Assembly (NCBI GenBank): GCA_041663485.1
Contig: JBAYMO010000005.1
Location: 1 to 47,571, forward strand
DNA: 47,571 nt
Reading direction: 5' to 3'
Source: 02-FULL-45-11b sp041663485
GTDB lineage: Bacteria; Patescibacteriota; Patescibacteriia; Buchananbacterales; UBA6539
Shown: positions 7,478 through 13,723 of the stretch, piece after piece
Position numbering within the stretch: the stretch's first letter is position 1
Layout: every line of letters begins with the position of its first letter
Notes under the pieces: model-generated
Database searches by the model: none
Seen by the model: the letters and a program-made list of their open reading frames with translations, nothing else
Told to the model about the DNA's origin: nothing
Program-made: the position numbers and the translations under genes

Positions 7478-7972
7478 ATGAAAAAAACAATTTTTGTGGC
7501 TATGCTTTTAACTTTGTTACTAAACGGCTGCACTCTATGGCAAGAATCTAGTGTGTCTCAGAAACCAACTGTATCGTCAACCAATCAAACTGCTTCGAAT
7601 AATAAATTAGATCTAAGTAACCAGCAGTTAACCAAAGTACCGGAATATGTTTTTAACCGAATTAATTTGGAAGAGTTAGACCTTTCAAATAATTTATTGA
7701 CCGGTGCAATTCAATCCCAGATTGGAAATCTAAAAAATCTTAAAGTATTAAAAGCTAATAACAATCAAATGACCGGTGTTCCCGCTGAAGTTGGCCAATT
7801 ATCAAAATTACAGATTTTAGATTTGTCCAATAATCAACTCACAGGATTGCCTAATGAAATGGGTAATTTAAAAAATTTACAAACCCTGAATATTTCCGGG
7901 AATAACTATTCTGTTCATGATTTTGATGTAATAATGAAAGGTTTGCCCGCTAATGTAAAAGTTATTAAATAG
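7478..7972 (+). CDS. Leucine-rich-repeat lipoprotein
   Basis: The 164-aa protein starts with a lipoprotein signal (MKKTIFVAMLLTLLLNGC), with LNG-C as lipobox and Cys18 as the lipidated residue. After a Ser/Thr/Asn-rich spacer there are about four LRR units of 23 residues (LEELDLSNNLLTG, LKVLKANNNQMTG, LQILDLSNNQLTG, LQTLNISGNNYS). It is probably anchored on the outer face of the cytoplasmic membrane and binds a protein or ligand. The partner is unknown. It may be cotranscribed with the exonuclease gene 17 bp upstream. No SD is seen. Confidence 0.88.
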   Translation: MKKTIFVAMLLTLLLNGCTLWQESSVSQKPTVSSTNQTASNNKLDLSNQQLTKVPEYVFNRINLEELDLSNNLLTGAIQSQIGNLKNLKVLKANNNQMTGVPAEVGQLSKLQILDLSNNQLTGLPNEMGNLKNLQTLNISGNNYSVHDFDVIMKGLPANVKVIK

Positions 7973-8030
7973 ACATAAAAAAAGAACCCTGGCCCCAGCT
8001 GCGAGAGTTCAAACATCCTCCATTTGTTGC

Positions 8031-8381
8031 CTAGATTGCCTGAAAAGCTATTATAAGGCAATAGCCGTCTTTTACCGTCGTCGTAACTTGAATTACCCCT
8101 TCCCAGGCGAGGTTCAAAGTGTCAAAACGGCGTTGCACGGTTTTCAGGTCGCGGCAGTTGAGCTGCTTGACATGATTGTGGTCACATTCACGTTCAGTAT
8201 GACCATTGTTCAAGATATCAAGAATAATTGAATTCTCTTTCTCGAAGTATGGCTTCAGGTCATTTGGGATGGCCGCCAGCAGTTTTTTTGATAGATCGTC
8301 TCGCGAAGCTCTCAGCACGGCTAAACGCTTCGCGACTTCTTCGCGGTAGGCGATGATCGCACCTTTTTTCAATGTGTTCAT
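8031..8381 (-). CDS. Unknown small protein (116 aa), GC-rich unit
   Basis: I do not recognise this product. It begins with a charged helical region (AYREEVAKRLAVLRASRDDLSKK), contains a Cys/His cluster (ERECDHNHVKQLNC) and ends in a short beta-rich segment (VIQVTTTVKDGYCLIIAF). The Cys/His cluster could bind a metal but has no recognisable finger spacing. The gene has a textbook SD (AAGGAGGG, 7 bp before ATG 8381), its own TTGACA promoter (8435-8464) and higher GC than its neighbours. It belongs to the insulated SD-bearing gene class of this window. Confidence 0.75.
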   Translation of the reverse strand: MNTLKKGAIIAYREEVAKRLAVLRASRDDLSKKLLAAIPNDLKPYFEKENSIILDILNNGHTERECDHNHVKQLNCRDLKTVQRRFDTLNLAWEGVIQVTTTVKDGYCLIIAFQAI

Positions 8382-8434
8382 TCAACTCACCCTCCTTTCG
8401 GTCGACATACGGTCAAGAAATCCAAAGATAATTA

Positions 8435-8464
8435 AAATTAGCATAGATTTTTATTTTTTGTCAA
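8435..8464 (-). promoter_or_regulatory. Promoter of the 116-aa gene
   Basis: On the minus strand TTGACA (8464-8459) is followed after 18 bp by TAATTT (8440-8435), then a leader of about 45 nt carrying a strong SD. Confidence 0.5.
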
Positions 8465-8483
8465 TAATAATTTCAAAATATTT

Positions 8484-8933
8484 ATGCCTAAAAAAGATTT
8501 TTACCAAGTTTCCCTAAAAATTATTTTAAAAAATAGCCAAGATGAAATTTTAATTTTAAACGGACATCCCCAGGGCAGTTTTGCCGGTTTTTATGATTTA
8601 CCTGGCGGCCGGATTGATAAGGAAGAATTTACTTTGCCGTTTGAGCAAATTATCAAAAGAGAAATCGCCGAAGAAATTGGCGAAATTAAATTAATTATTG
8701 GCTCTAAGCCCGTGGCCATGGGTCGGCATCTGATTTCGGCCAACAAAACCGGCGCTAGCCAGGATATTCATATTTTGTATTTATTTTTTGAAGCCCAATT
8801 TATTTCCGGCCAGATAAATATTAGCCAAGAACACGACGGATTTGTTTGGCAAAGATTGTCCGAGAAAGATTTAGATCAGTTTTTTGTTTCTGGAATTTTA
8901 GAGGGCATGAAAATGTATTTGAGTGGCCACTAA
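8484..8933 (+). CDS. Nudix hydrolase
   Basis: Nudix enzymes cleave nucleoside diphosphates linked to a variable group. The Nudix box is recognisable as PGGRIDKEEF...IKREIAEEIGEI, with the metal-binding REIAEEIG fully conserved. The stretch between the first Glu and REIAEE has 10 residues rather than the usual 7 (EEFTLPFEQIIKRE), a three-residue insertion in the Nudix loop. The length of 149 aa is normal. The substrate cannot be predicted. No SD precedes ATG 8484. The gene converges on efp across a strong hairpin. Confidence 0.85.
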   Translation: MPKKDFYQVSLKIILKNSQDEILILNGHPQGSFAGFYDLPGGRIDKEEFTLPFEQIIKREIAEEIGEIKLIIGSKPVAMGRHLISANKTGASQDIHILYLFFEAQFISGQINISQEHDGFVWQRLSEKDLDQFFVSGILEGMKMYLSGH

Positions 8934-8944
8934 AAAGTAAACAA

Positions 8945-8978
8945 AAAAAATCATCCCGCTTGCGCGGGATGATTTTTT
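8945..8978. terminator. Bidirectional terminator between the Nudix gene and efp
   Basis: ATCATCCCGC (8950-8959), loop TTGC and GCGGGATGAT (8964-8973) form a 10-bp GC-rich stem flanked by A and T runs on both sides, so it can end both convergent transcripts. Confidence 0.9.
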
Positions 8979-8995
8979 CGTGCTATTTGATTGGT

Positions 8996-9571
8996 TTAGT
9001 TGGTTACGCGTTCCACGTATTCGCCGGTTTCGGTATTAATTCTGACCACATCTCCTTCTTTGACAAACAGCGGGACTAAAACTTCATAGCCGGTCTCAAT
9101 TTCGGCCGTTTTCATTACCCGGCCGGAGGAAGAATCACCCTTAACCGCTTCCGGCGCGCTAGTAATTTTAAAATCCATTTTTGGCGGCAATTCAATATTG
9201 ATCGGCTTTTCGTTGAATGAAGTCAAATTGACTTCGCAACCTTCTTTAAGATATTTGACCTGATCGCCCAGCTGATCTTTTTTAAAACTGATTTGCTCGT
9301 AAGTGGAATTGTCCATGAATGAATATTCATCATTGGCCGCGTACAAAAAATTGACTTTAGCATAAGACAAATCGCCGGTTTCAATTCTTTCGCCTGGTTT
9401 GAAATTATATTCCACGGTTTTGCCGGTGATTAAATTTCTTAACTTGGTTTGCATGACCGGCTTGCGTTGTTGCATTCTGACGAATTTGGCCAAAACGACT
9501 TTGTGCGGCTCATTGTTGTAAATCAAAGTCATGCCTTGTTTGATGTCATTTAAAGTTCCAAGGATTGCCAT
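8996..9571 (-). CDS. efp: Translation elongation factor P
   Basis: EF-P binds between the P and E sites and relieves stalling at polyproline. The 191-aa chain has the three beta-barrel layout, with the C-terminal signature ending ETGEYVERV and the KYLKEGCEVNL/IELPPKMDFKI block of domain II. The domain I loop that carries the modified residue in other bacteria reads KFVRMQQRKPVMQTK, so no classic PGKG is present, and candidate tip residues are Gln/Arg/Lys. No EpmA, EarP or YmfI homologue is visible. Fourth gene of the minus-strand operon rpsF-ssb-rpsR-efp, 9 bp after rpsR, no SD. Confidence 0.95.
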   Translation of the reverse strand: MAILGTLNDIKQGMTLIYNNEPHKVVLAKFVRMQQRKPVMQTKLRNLITGKTVEYNFKPGERIETGDLSYAKVNFLYAANDEYSFMDNSTYEQISFKKDQLGDQVKYLKEGCEVNLTSFNEKPINIELPPKMDFKITSAPEAVKGDSSSGRVMKTAEIETGYEVLVPLFVKEGDVVRINTETGEYVERVTN

Positions 9572-9580
9572 GGTTGATAA

Positions 9581-9811
9581 TTATTTATTAGTAAATGGCA
9601 TCAAGGCCATAATGCGGGCGCGTTTGATGGCAGTGGCTAATTTGCGCTGATGTTTGGCGCAGACGCCGCTTCTTTTGCGAGGAACAATTTTGGCATACGA
9701 AGAAACAAAGCGTTTCAAAGTCGTAATGTCTTTGTAGTCAATGTGTTTGACATTGTTCAGACAAAAGTAGCAATTTTTTGGTTTGGTTACAGTTTGATTT
9801 GGTTTAGGCAT
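9581..9811 (-). CDS. rpsR: Ribosomal protein bS18 (zinc-binding form)
   Basis: bS18 binds 16S rRNA next to bS6 in the platform of the 30S subunit. The 76-aa sequence has the family blocks YKDITTLKRFVSSYAKIVP and KHQRKLATAIKRARIMALMP. It keeps the metal-ligand set CYFC (Cys14, Cys17) and CAKH (Cys51, His54), so it is the C+ (zinc) paralogue type rather than the zinc-free one. It follows ssb, as is usual for rpsF-ssb-rpsR, but a long hairpin (9826-9855) separates the two. Confidence 0.96.
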   Translation of the reverse strand: MPKPNQTVTKPKNCYFCLNNVKHIDYKDITTLKRFVSSYAKIVPRKRSGVCAKHQRKLATAIKRARIMALMPFTNK

Positions 9812-9825
9812 AATTGCTGATTATT

Positions 9826-9855
9826 GGTCTTCCGGCCGAAACCGGCCGGAAGACC
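9826..9855 (-). repeat. Perfect 13-bp hairpin between ssb and rpsR
   Basis: GGTCTTCCGGCCG (9826-9838), a 4-nt loop and CGGCCGGAAGACC (9843-9855) form a very stable stem inside the operon. No T run follows on either strand, so it is not a simple terminator. A role in mRNA stability or in uncoupling rpsR/efp from rpsF/ssb levels is inferred. Confidence 0.75.
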
Positions 9856-9870
9856 ACGTTTGATTATTTA

Positions 9871-10302
9871 TTAAAAAGGAATATTTTCGACTTGGATTTC
9901 ATCATCACCAATTGGCGCGTCCGGCTGAGCAAAATCTTCGGCTGAACTGCCGGAAGAACTGGCGCTGCTGCCGCCTTTGGTATCTAACATAATCATGTTT
10001 TCCGCAACAATTTCGGTTTTGTAATGCTTGACTCCGTCTTTACCTTCCCAGTCGCGGGTTTGTAATCGGCCTTCAAGGTAAACTTTGCTGCCCTTTTTCA
10101 GGTATTGAGCGCAAATCGTGCCGAGCTTGCGCCAAGCCACGATATTGTGGTACTCGACTTTTTTTTGTTTTTCACCATTGGCATCAGTCCAAACTAGATT
10201 GGTGGCGATGCTAAAAGTTGAGACATTTTGGCCGCTCGGAGTAGTTTTACTCTCCGGATCGCGAGTCAAATTGCCGATGAGCATGACTTTGTTGAGATTC
10301 AT
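9871..10302 (-). CDS. ssb: Single-stranded DNA-binding protein
   Basis: SSB coats single-stranded DNA and recruits repair and replication proteins through its C-terminal tip. The OB fold is clear (MNLNKVMLIGNLTRDPES, KKVEYHNIVAWRKLG, KKGSKVYLEGRLQTRDWEGKDG). A Ser/Gly-rich linker follows, then the acidic tip DDEIQVENIPF, which keeps the terminal IPF. ATG 10302 is chosen because MNLNKV is the normal family start. The longer frame from 10359 would add 19 unrelated residues. Length 143 aa. Lies 69 bp after rpsF in the same operon. Confidence 0.96.
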   Translation of the reverse strand: MNLNKVMLIGNLTRDPESKTTPSGQNVSTFSIATNLVWTDANGEKQKKVEYHNIVAWRKLGTICAQYLKKGSKVYLEGRLQTRDWEGKDGVKHYKTEIVAENMIMLDTKGGSSASSSGSSAEDFAQPDAPIGDDEIQVENIPF

Positions 10303-10371
10303 ATTTTTTAAGTTATGATTTAGCGCGCCATATTGATTGTATGTAAACCTGGTTAACAATCAATAGTTGTT

Positions 10372-10815
10372 TTAGATAATGTTGCCATCTAAAATTTCGT
10401 CTAAGCGCTGATCTAAATCTTCAAGTTTAATTTTATCTTTTTTATTCTCTTCTTTCTTTTCTTCGGCAGCTTGAATTTCTTCTTTTTCCGCGCGTTCTTC
10501 GGTTAGCTTGGCCAAGCTCGGAGTTTCGAAATTTTTATTAACAATAGTATGGCGCAAAAGTTCATTCGTCATACCCAAATTTTTATTTAGTTCGGCTAAT
10601 TTGCTGCCGTCTAAATCAAATTCATAAATCAAATAATAGCCTTGAAAGCTTTTATTGATTGGGTAGGCTAATTTTTTCTTGCCCAAGCTGTCTTCAGTAG
10701 TTACTTCGCCGCCAAATTTTTTCAATAAGTCTTTGACTTTGTCTTTAATCGGCTGCAGCTCGTCCTCAGTGTAGCTGGCGGAAACCAAGTAAAGCAATTC
10801 GTAGTGTTTGGTCAT
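10372..10815 (-). CDS. rpsF: Ribosomal protein bS6 with long charged C-terminal extension
   Basis: bS6 pairs with bS18 on the 30S platform. Residues 1-95 form the ferredoxin-like domain (MTKHYELLYLVSASYTEDEL, KKLAYPINKSFQGYYLIYEF). After it comes an extension of about 50 residues rich in Glu and Lys (KLTEERAEKEEIQAAEEKKE) ending in a possible helix (LDQRLDEILDG). In E. coli bS6 is post-translationally extended by glutamates. Here a charged tail is encoded genetically. First gene of the operon, no SD, preceded by a structured leader (10855-10992). Confidence 0.95.
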   Translation of the reverse strand: MTKHYELLYLVSASYTEDELQPIKDKVKDLLKKFGGEVTTEDSLGKKKLAYPINKSFQGYYLIYEFDLDGSKLAELNKNLGMTNELLRHTIVNKNFETPSLAKLTEERAEKEEIQAAEEKKEENKKDKIKLEDLDQRLDEILDGNII

Positions 10816-10854
10816 AATAAATGATTTTTTATTAAATTCTTAATTAATAATTTT

Positions 10855-10886
10855 CAAAAAATAAAACGCCGGATCTTTTCCTGGCG
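10855..10886 (-). terminator. Terminator/attenuator in the rpsF leader
   Basis: On the minus strand CGCC-A-GGA, a 5-nt loop and TCCGGCG (stem 10886-10867, one bulged A) are followed by TTTTATTTTTT. It lies about 40 bp upstream of the rpsF start codon, so it either attenuates the operon or ends a separate small RNA. Confidence 0.65.
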
Positions 10887-10992
10887 CAATGTTGAACAAA
10901 CAGCTGAGCTGTTTGATGACACCTTTCCTTATCACCGAAATGGGATAAGGTTATAGCCGACAAAGCGGCAGGGAAAAGGCTTAGTTGTTAAG
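10855..10992 (-). ncRNA. Structured leader or small RNA upstream of rpsF
   Basis: This about 138-nt minus-strand segment contains, in order, GCCUUU paired with AAAGGU enclosing two hairpins (GCCG-CUUUGU-CGGC and CCUUAUC-N10-GAUAAGG), which is a three-way junction. A palindromic hairpin (AAACAG-CUCAG-CUGUUU) and the terminator at 10855-10886 follow. A promoter candidate lies at 11000-11028. It does not match a riboswitch consensus I know. Autoregulatory bS6:bS18 leaders exist in other bacteria and are the most natural explanation, but the fit to that motif was not established here. Confidence 0.45.
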
Positions 10993-10999
10993 CAATCAT

Positions 11000-11028
11000 A
11001 GATTATCACAATGGCGGTTTTTAGTCAA
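11000..11028 (-). promoter_or_regulatory. Candidate promoter of the rpsF leader
   Basis: On the minus strand TTGACT (11028-11023) is followed after 17 bp by TAATCT (11005-11000), or after 15 bp by GATAAT (11007-11002). It diverges from the strong plus-strand promoter at 11042-11070. Confidence 0.45.
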
Positions 11029-11041
11029 GATACCGTTGGAA

Positions 11042-11070
11042 TTGACATATTACGCTATATATGCTATCAT
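11042..11070 (+). promoter_or_regulatory. Strong promoter of the zinc-ribbon gene
   Basis: TTGACA (11042-11047), exactly 17 bp and TATCAT (11065-11070) form a near-consensus promoter about 120 bp before ATG 11192. The long leader it produces is highly structured. Confidence 0.7.
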
Positions 11071-11090
11071 TAATTCAATAATTAATAAAG

Positions 11091-11180
11091 TTTTGTTTTA
11101 GCTTAGAGCCCGATAGTTTGATTTATTGGCAAGTGATTGCCCTAAATCAATATATTCAGCCAAGAGTTAGCAAAACAAAA
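11091..11180 (+). ncRNA. Structured 5' leader of the zinc-ribbon gene
   Basis: TTTTGTTTT plus GCT (11091-11099, 11101-11103) pairs with AGC plus AAAACAAAA (11169-11180), closing a domain of about 90 nt. Inside it TTGATTTA (11118-11125) pairs with TAAATCAA (11143-11150), enclosing GGCAA-GTGA-TTGCC (11128-11141). TTGGC (11126-11130) could also pair with GCCAA (11159-11163) in an alternative fold or pseudoknot. The SD-like AAAAGG lies at the very end of the closing stem, so folding could hide the ribosome entry region. This matches no leader family I know. Confidence 0.5.
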
Positions 11181-11191
11181 GGTCAATTAAA

Positions 11192-11365
11192 ATGAATAAT
11201 GGAAATGATTTCGGTCAGCGCCCAATGGTTAAAGGTAACTGGACTTGTTCAGAATGTGGCGCCTCCATCACCGAATTGCCGTTCGAACCGGATGGTGATC
11301 GGCCGATCTTTTGCCGTGATTGCCACCGCAAAAGAAAACAAAACCGCCCAATGAGACGTTTCTAA
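11192..11365 (+). CDS. Small zinc-ribbon protein, CxxC-x18-CxxC (57 aa)
   Basis: The frame from ATG 11192 to TAA 11363-11365 gives a 57-aa protein with two CxxC knuckles: CSEC (19-22) and CRDC (41-44), spaced by 18 residues. Between them is the conserved FEPDGDRPIF segment of the small CxxC-x17-CxxC proteins common in Patescibacteria and some Firmicutes. The tail is very basic (HRKRKQNRPMRRF), suggesting nucleic-acid or ribosome contact. The function of the family is not settled. It stands alone between a strong promoter and a terminator. Confidence 0.85.
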   Translation: MNNGNDFGQRPMVKGNWTCSECGASITELPFEPDGDRPIFCRDCHRKRKQNRPMRRF

Positions 11366-11382
11366 TACGACTCGTAGAAAAA

Positions 11383-11404
11383 AGACCGCGCCAGCGGTCT
11401 TTTT
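11383..11404 (+). terminator. Terminator of the zinc-ribbon gene
   Basis: AGACCGC (11383-11389), loop GCCA and GCGGTCT (11394-11400) form a 7-bp GC-rich stem followed by TTTT. The next promoter starts 4 bp later. Confidence 0.9.
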
Positions 11405-11407
11405 GTG

Positions 11408-11436
11408 TTGACAAGAATCGCGATTTTTGGTATTTT
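11408..11436 (+). promoter_or_regulatory. Promoter of the receiver-like gene pair
   Basis: TTGACA (11408-11413), 17 bp and TATTTT (11431-11436) lie directly behind the preceding terminator. The leader to the TTG start at 11515 is about 70 nt. Confidence 0.55.
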
Positions 11437-11514
11437 TTGATATGTGCCATTTTGAAAGAGCAGGTCTTTTCAGGTGGTACGAACCAGAAGACGAAAACCA
11501 GAGGGAGAGCCAAA

Positions 11515-12024
11515 TTGAAAATTCGAAGCAGAAAGACTAAAGAGAGGCCAAAAAATGGCGATGGGCAGTCAGGCCTATCGCTTCTTTTGGTCGGGGCTGG
11601 TCTGGCGAATAATCCACGATACACCAGGACATTCGTAAGTTTTGGTTTTGAGTTAAGCAATGCTTTTACGGACATTCTTACTCAAAGCCAGCTTGACCAC
11701 AATTGCTATGGCGGTTTGGTGATTACCGAGACCATGAGTCCGGAACCGAAGCGGAATGATTCCCAGGGCGGCCGTGAGGGCGTGCTGCGAATACTCCAGC
11801 ACATCAAAGACATGCCCGATGATCGGCGTGTTCCCGTTTGGGTTTTGGTTACTGATGACCCTGACGAGGCCTGGAAATCATATTCCGGCTTTGATTTCGT
11901 CCAACAACTTTTTCCACTTCGCTGCGCCAATGCCATCGCCTTGGCCTTGGAAGTGAAAACGTGGTTTATTGATCAAACCCGGGAAAAGGAGGTCGAGCGT
12001 CATGCCAGCAACAGTCGCGGCTAA
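11515..12024 (+). CDS. Receiver-like protein 1 (degenerate CheY-type fold)
   Basis: TTG 11515 is the best start: GAGGGAG lies 8 bp upstream, and the frame before it runs back through the terminator and the preceding gene. The 169-aa product starts with a basic segment (KIRSRKTKERPK). A strand/helix pattern like a response-regulator receiver follows (LSLLLVGAGL, TRTFVSFGFELSNAFTDIL, YGGLVITETMS, VPVWVLVTDDPD). The position of the phosphoacceptor Asp after strand 3 is occupied by Glu/Thr, so phosphorylation is unlikely. It overlaps the next gene, which has a similar layout, by 23 bp. Function unknown, and the fold assignment is pattern-based. Confidence 0.6.
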   Translation: MKIRSRKTKERPKNGDGQSGLSLLLVGAGLANNPRYTRTFVSFGFELSNAFTDILTQSQLDHNCYGGLVITETMSPEPKRNDSQGGREGVLRILQHIKDMPDDRRVPVWVLVTDDPDEAWKSYSGFDFVQQLFPLRCANAIALALEVKTWFIDQTREKEVERHASNSRG

Positions 12025-12478
12025 CGGGGAGCGGCGCAAGCCAATAATTTTACTGGCGTACAAAGACGCCAAACAGGACGACTTGGTTGAGGTGTTTGCT
12101 GGGTGCGGATTTGAGGTGGTCGCGGTAGATACCGCGTTGGCTGCCTTGAACAGTATGGCTTTGTGTCAATTTGATGCCGCCCTTATCTCTGCGACTTTAG
12201 CTTCAGGTTGTGTTGATTCAGATAATTCGACCTGGGGTCAAAAGGCGACACGAAATGATACGCTCACTGGCGTCATTTTGGTTGCTCAGATGGCCAGTCT
12301 GAGTTTCAAGCCACAGGTATGGTTGCAGATTGAGCCACCGGGACCGGATTGTCTGGACAATTTGCTGGAGCTGCCTTGGATTAAAGAAATCAGCCAATCA
12401 GGCTTTCCTTGCCAAAACCTGGCGCGTAGGATTTCCCAACGCTTAAACCAGAAGCCCGCGCGGGCACTCGTACCCTAA
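12002..12478 (+). CDS. Receiver-like protein 2 (degenerate CheY-type fold)
   Basis: ATG 12002 has a strong SD (AAAAGGAGG) inside the end of gene 1, so translation is coupled. The 158-aa protein has the alternation expected of a receiver fold (KPIILLAYKDAKQDDLVEVF, GFEVVAVDTALAALNSM, FDAALISATLAS, TGVILVAQM, KPQVWLQIEPPG). The two acidic residues near KDAKQDD recall the metal pocket, but the acceptor Asp is replaced by Ser. The size and order of elements parallel gene 1, suggesting an old duplication. No output domain is present. A pseudo-receiver adaptor is a guess. Confidence 0.6.
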   Translation: MPATVAANGERRKPIILLAYKDAKQDDLVEVFAGCGFEVVAVDTALAALNSMALCQFDAALISATLASGCVDSDNSTWGQKATRNDTLTGVILVAQMASLSFKPQVWLQIEPPGPDCLDNLLELPWIKEISQSGFPCQNLARRISQRLNQKPARALVP

Positions 12479-12503
12479 TCCATGACTTGAAGTCAAAACT
12501 TTT

Positions 12504-12536
12504 CGGCTGTCGTTTGCGCGATAGCCGTTTTTATTT
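12504..12536 (+). terminator. Terminator of the receiver-like pair
   Basis: CGGCT-G-TCG (12504-12512) pairs with CGA-T-AGCCG (12519-12527) with one internal mismatch, followed by TTTTTATTTT. Confidence 0.8.
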
Positions 12537-12547
12537 TCCCATTTTAC

Positions 12548-12556
12548 TGTTATAAT
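12548..12556 (+). promoter_or_regulatory. Extended -10 promoter (TGtTATAAT) of the methyltransferase gene
   Basis: TG (12548-12549) and TATAAT (12551-12556) end 6 bp before ATG 12563, so the transcript probably starts at the start codon itself. No SD or leader can fit. Confidence 0.6.
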
Positions 12557-12562
12557 TGTTTT

Positions 12563-13660
12563 ATGCAATACGTCTTCATTTTAGGTCATAATCCAAAATT
12601 GTCAGCGGCTGAAATTATGGCCGTTTTGCCGGCGGCCAAAAAGGTTTTAGAAACCAATGCTTTTTTAATTTTAGAAAACGAAGAAATCGACTGTTTGGCG
12701 ACTATGCGCCGATTGGGCGGCACGATTAAAATCGGCAGGATTATTGGTGACCGAGTAAAAAAAGAAATTTTAGTACAAGATTTGTTGGAAAATAAACCAG
12801 AAAATAAATTGAATTTTGGCATAAGTTTTTATGAAAGCAAACCTTGGAAATTGGGCATGGAGGTAAAAGCGGAATTAAAAAATGCCGGTGTCAGTTGTCG
12901 GTTGGTCGTTAGTAAAGAAAAAACTCTTTCCTCGGTGGTGGTGGCAAAAAATAAAGTTCAAGAATTTATGATTTTTGCCAACAAATATTTAGCCAAAACC
13001 TGTGCGGTGCAGGAATTTGAGGAATATGGCTTTAGAGACTACGGTCGACCGGGTCGCGATTTGGTTTCGGGTATGATGCCGCCGAAGCTGGCTAAAATTA
13101 TGATTAATCTTTCACAGGTGCCAGTGGGCGCAGTTTTATTGGATCCGTTTTGCGGTTCCGGTACAATTATTCAAGAAGCTTTGCTTTTGGGTTTTGAAAA
13201 TATTATCGGCTGTGATATTTCCGAGAAGGCGATTAGTGATACTGAAGAGAATCTAGCCTGGTTAGCAAAAAATTCAGAATTGGAAATTAAAGCCAAAGCA
13301 CAAGTTTTTCAGGCCGATGTCCGGGATCTAGCGGTAAAAATCAAATCAGTTGATGCGATTATAGCTGAACCATTTTTAGGCCCACCGCTACGCGGGCATG
13401 AAAAATTATTCGAAGTTAAAAAAACTGTGGAGCAATTAAGTGAATTGTATGTTCAGGCCTTTGGTGAATTCAGAAAAATTTTAAGTTCCGGCGGCCGCAT
13501 TGTTATAATTTTTCCTTCTTTTAGAATTGATAATCAAGTTTTAGAACTGCCGATTTTATCAAAAATTCAGCAATTGGGATTTACTCAAGTTAATCGGGAT
13601 AAATTGATCTATAGCCGAGATACGCAAAAAGTTTGGAGACAGATTTATATTTTTGAATAA
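12563..13660 (+). CDS. THUMP/UPF0020-type RNA (tRNA) guanine-N2 methyltransferase
   Basis: The 365-aa protein has an N-terminal RNA-binding part (about 1-150) and a Rossmann methyltransferase with motif I LLDPFCGSGTI (about 192-202). The acidic ribose-binding strand IIGCDISEKAI and the catalytic-region motif AEPFLGPPLRG (about 268-278) follow. In Trm11/TrmG10 and THUMP-type enzymes this site reads D/N-PPYG. The EPFLGPP form occurs in a divergent branch of UPF0020 proteins. Family knowledge points to N2-methylation of a tRNA guanine, though the target base is not determined. It is apparently leaderless. Convergent with pilB. Confidence 0.82.
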   Translation: MQYVFILGHNPKLSAAEIMAVLPAAKKVLETNAFLILENEEIDCLATMRRLGGTIKIGRIIGDRVKKEILVQDLLENKPENKLNFGISFYESKPWKLGMEVKAELKNAGVSCRLVVSKEKTLSSVVVAKNKVQEFMIFANKYLAKTCAVQEFEEYGFRDYGRPGRDLVSGMMPPKLAKIMINLSQVPVGAVLLDPFCGSGTIIQEALLLGFENIIGCDISEKAISDTEENLAWLAKNSELEIKAKAQVFQADVRDLAVKIKSVDAIIAEPFLGPPLRGHEKLFEVKKTVEQLSELYVQAFGEFRKILSSGGRIVIIFPSFRIDNQVLELPILSKIQQLGFTQVNRDKLIYSRDTQKVWRQIYIFE

Positions 13661-13676
13661 AATTTTTTAAAAAAAG

Positions 13677-13710
13677 AACTCCATTGGCGTGTAACGCTGA
13701 CGGAGTTTTG
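13677..13710. terminator. Bidirectional terminator between the methyltransferase gene and pilB
   Basis: AACTCC (13677-13682) pairs with GGAGTT (13702-13707), with an inner CGT-GTA-ACG stem. On the plus strand TTTTG follows, and on the minus strand a run of seven T follows, so it mainly ends the pilB transcript. Confidence 0.7.
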
Positions 13711-13723
13711 TAATAACGAGCTA

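Noticed and set aside
11320..11514. Extended N-terminus of the first receiver-like protein
   Set aside because: It would read through the preceding gene end, a terminator and a promoter. The TTG at 11515 has an SD.
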